This document shows positions 63,501 through 64,000 of a DNA stretch of 64,000 bases, in pieces. The first letter of the stretch is position 1. Each line of letters starts with the position of its first letter. The position numbers were made by a program, and so were the translations under genes. The stretch spans positions 1-64,000 of the forward strand of contig JAFWMA010000001.1 in assembly GCA_017510825.1 (NCBI GenBank). Reading direction: 5' to 3'. Source of the stretch: Clostridia bacterium (GTDB lineage: Bacteria; Bacillota; Clostridia; TANB77; CAG-508). The notes under the pieces were generated by a model. The model did not search any database, was not told where the DNA came from, and saw nothing but the letters and a program-made list of their open reading frames with translations.

Positions 63501-64000
63501 GGCGTAATATTCTCAATACTATTTGAGTTTATTATTTGCTCCGAAATATTTATTAATCTATCATAAACATATTTTATCTCTTCTTCATCACAGTAATTTT
63601 CATTATAATCAAGGCAAAATGTATATTTACCAGTATTATTATGGTCTGTAATATTAAACTCAAAACTACTCTGTTGATTTCCAGGTGGATTCCACGATAC
63701 TTTATATTTACCATCAACATTGTATGTACTTATCATTGCATTTTGGAATGATATTATTGTATCAAACAAATTTGAACTAGCTTCATTTTTATTATGAACA
63801 ACTTTCTGTATCTCACTATATGGATAGCTTCCATGCCTTAATACACTCATTAATTGTGTTGAAATACTTTTTATAAGCTTGCCAATTTTTTTATTTTCAT
63901 CAATTCTAATTATTAGTGGAACTGTTGAAATAAAAGCTCCAATCATACTTTTTTCAATATAGTTTTTTCTGTTTAATAATGGCGTTCCTATTGTAAACTC
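60572..64000 (-). CDS. Non-ribosomal peptide synthetase, C-terminal part (C-A-T-reductase), cut by the window edge
   Basis: At least 1142 residues; the frame runs open to base 64000, so the start lies outside. Order: end of a condensation domain ([23 protein letters not shown]), an adenylation domain (A2-A3: [14 protein letters not shown] at about residue 345; [38 protein letters not shown]), a carrier domain with phosphopantetheine Ser in [13 protein letters not shown] (about 730), and a terminal NAD(P)H thioester-reductase domain ([14 protein letters not shown] at about 800; YMITKYEAE). The reductase releases the peptide as an aldehyde or alcohol. Related gut clostridial NRPSs make dipeptide aldehydes and pyrazinones. 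Product unknown. Confidence 0.93.
   Translation of the reverse strand, partial: [1142 protein letters not shown]

Noticed and set aside
1..64000. CRISPR arrays or rRNA genes
   Set aside because: No regularly spaced repeat-spacer pattern and no rRNA-like sequence was seen; the short repeats at 31829-32370 are irregularly spaced.

Overview
The window is very AT-rich (roughly 28% GC by eye), uses the standard genetic code with strong AGGAGG ribosome binding sites, and carries spore-coat-like genes and a promoter matching the sigma-K consensus. Together with a clostridial-type reductase-terminated NRPS, this suggests a spore-forming Clostridia-class member of the Bacillota, probably from a host-associated (gut) habitat. 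The species cannot be named from the sequence.

Layout. 1-17.9 kb: three giant secreted surface proteins on the minus strand. Two are paralogous thioester-domain adhesins with MPPTG-type C-terminal anchors. The third is a DUF11/SdrD-like repeat protein held by a C-terminal membrane helix. 18.2-24.7 kb: a small sporulation-linked neighbourhood (two small proteins behind a sigma-K-like promoter, a Zn-peptidase/peptidoglycan-binding protein, two CotF-like coat proteins), then an M23 peptidase, a topoisomerase III and a DUF5684 membrane protein. 24.7-35.8 kb: an integrated mobile element in the 3' end of tRNA-Pro(UGG), bounded by a 17-bp direct repeat. It carries RepA-N and TnpV relics and a defence island (Kiwa kwaA/kwaB, and a DpnII-type operon dpnM-dpnA-mrr-dpnII), followed by an excisionase and a tyrosine integrase. 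A third att-core copy and a truncated second integrase show that the element is a composite of two insertions.

35.8-40 kb: three overlapping GNAT acetyltransferase genes, the first fused to DUF402, behind a promoter and a leader RNA with an intrinsic terminator; then an AAA+ ATPase of the SpoVK/CbbX type. 40-49.1 kb: a second defence-type region, with a decayed PolC-like PHP fragment, a small basic protein preceded by a strongly structured candidate riboswitch, a WYL regulator, an unknown 327-aa protein, a DUF2779 nuclease-like protein and a Type III restriction-modification pair whose res gene is frameshifted near its 3' end. 49.1-57.4 kb: a 54-bp perfect palindrome, a JAB/MPN-like protein with a zinc-ribbon membrane protein, a DAPDH-like dehydrogenase, a DUF6020 membrane protein, an AIM24 protein, DapB and a dGTPase. 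57.4-64 kb: a tiny membrane protein, an unknown protein of higher GC, a sensor histidine kinase, and the C-terminal part of an NRPS (C-A-T-reductase) that runs off the right edge.

Main points for follow-up: the composite tRNA-Pro defence element with Kiwa and a mrr gene embedded in a DpnII operon; two candidate cis-regulatory RNAs (40863-41014 and 38030-38170); a dispersed ~130-bp repeat present in three copies; the 54-bp palindrome; and the reductase-terminated NRPS next to a histidine kinase. All family assignments come from reading motifs by eye; no database search was possible.
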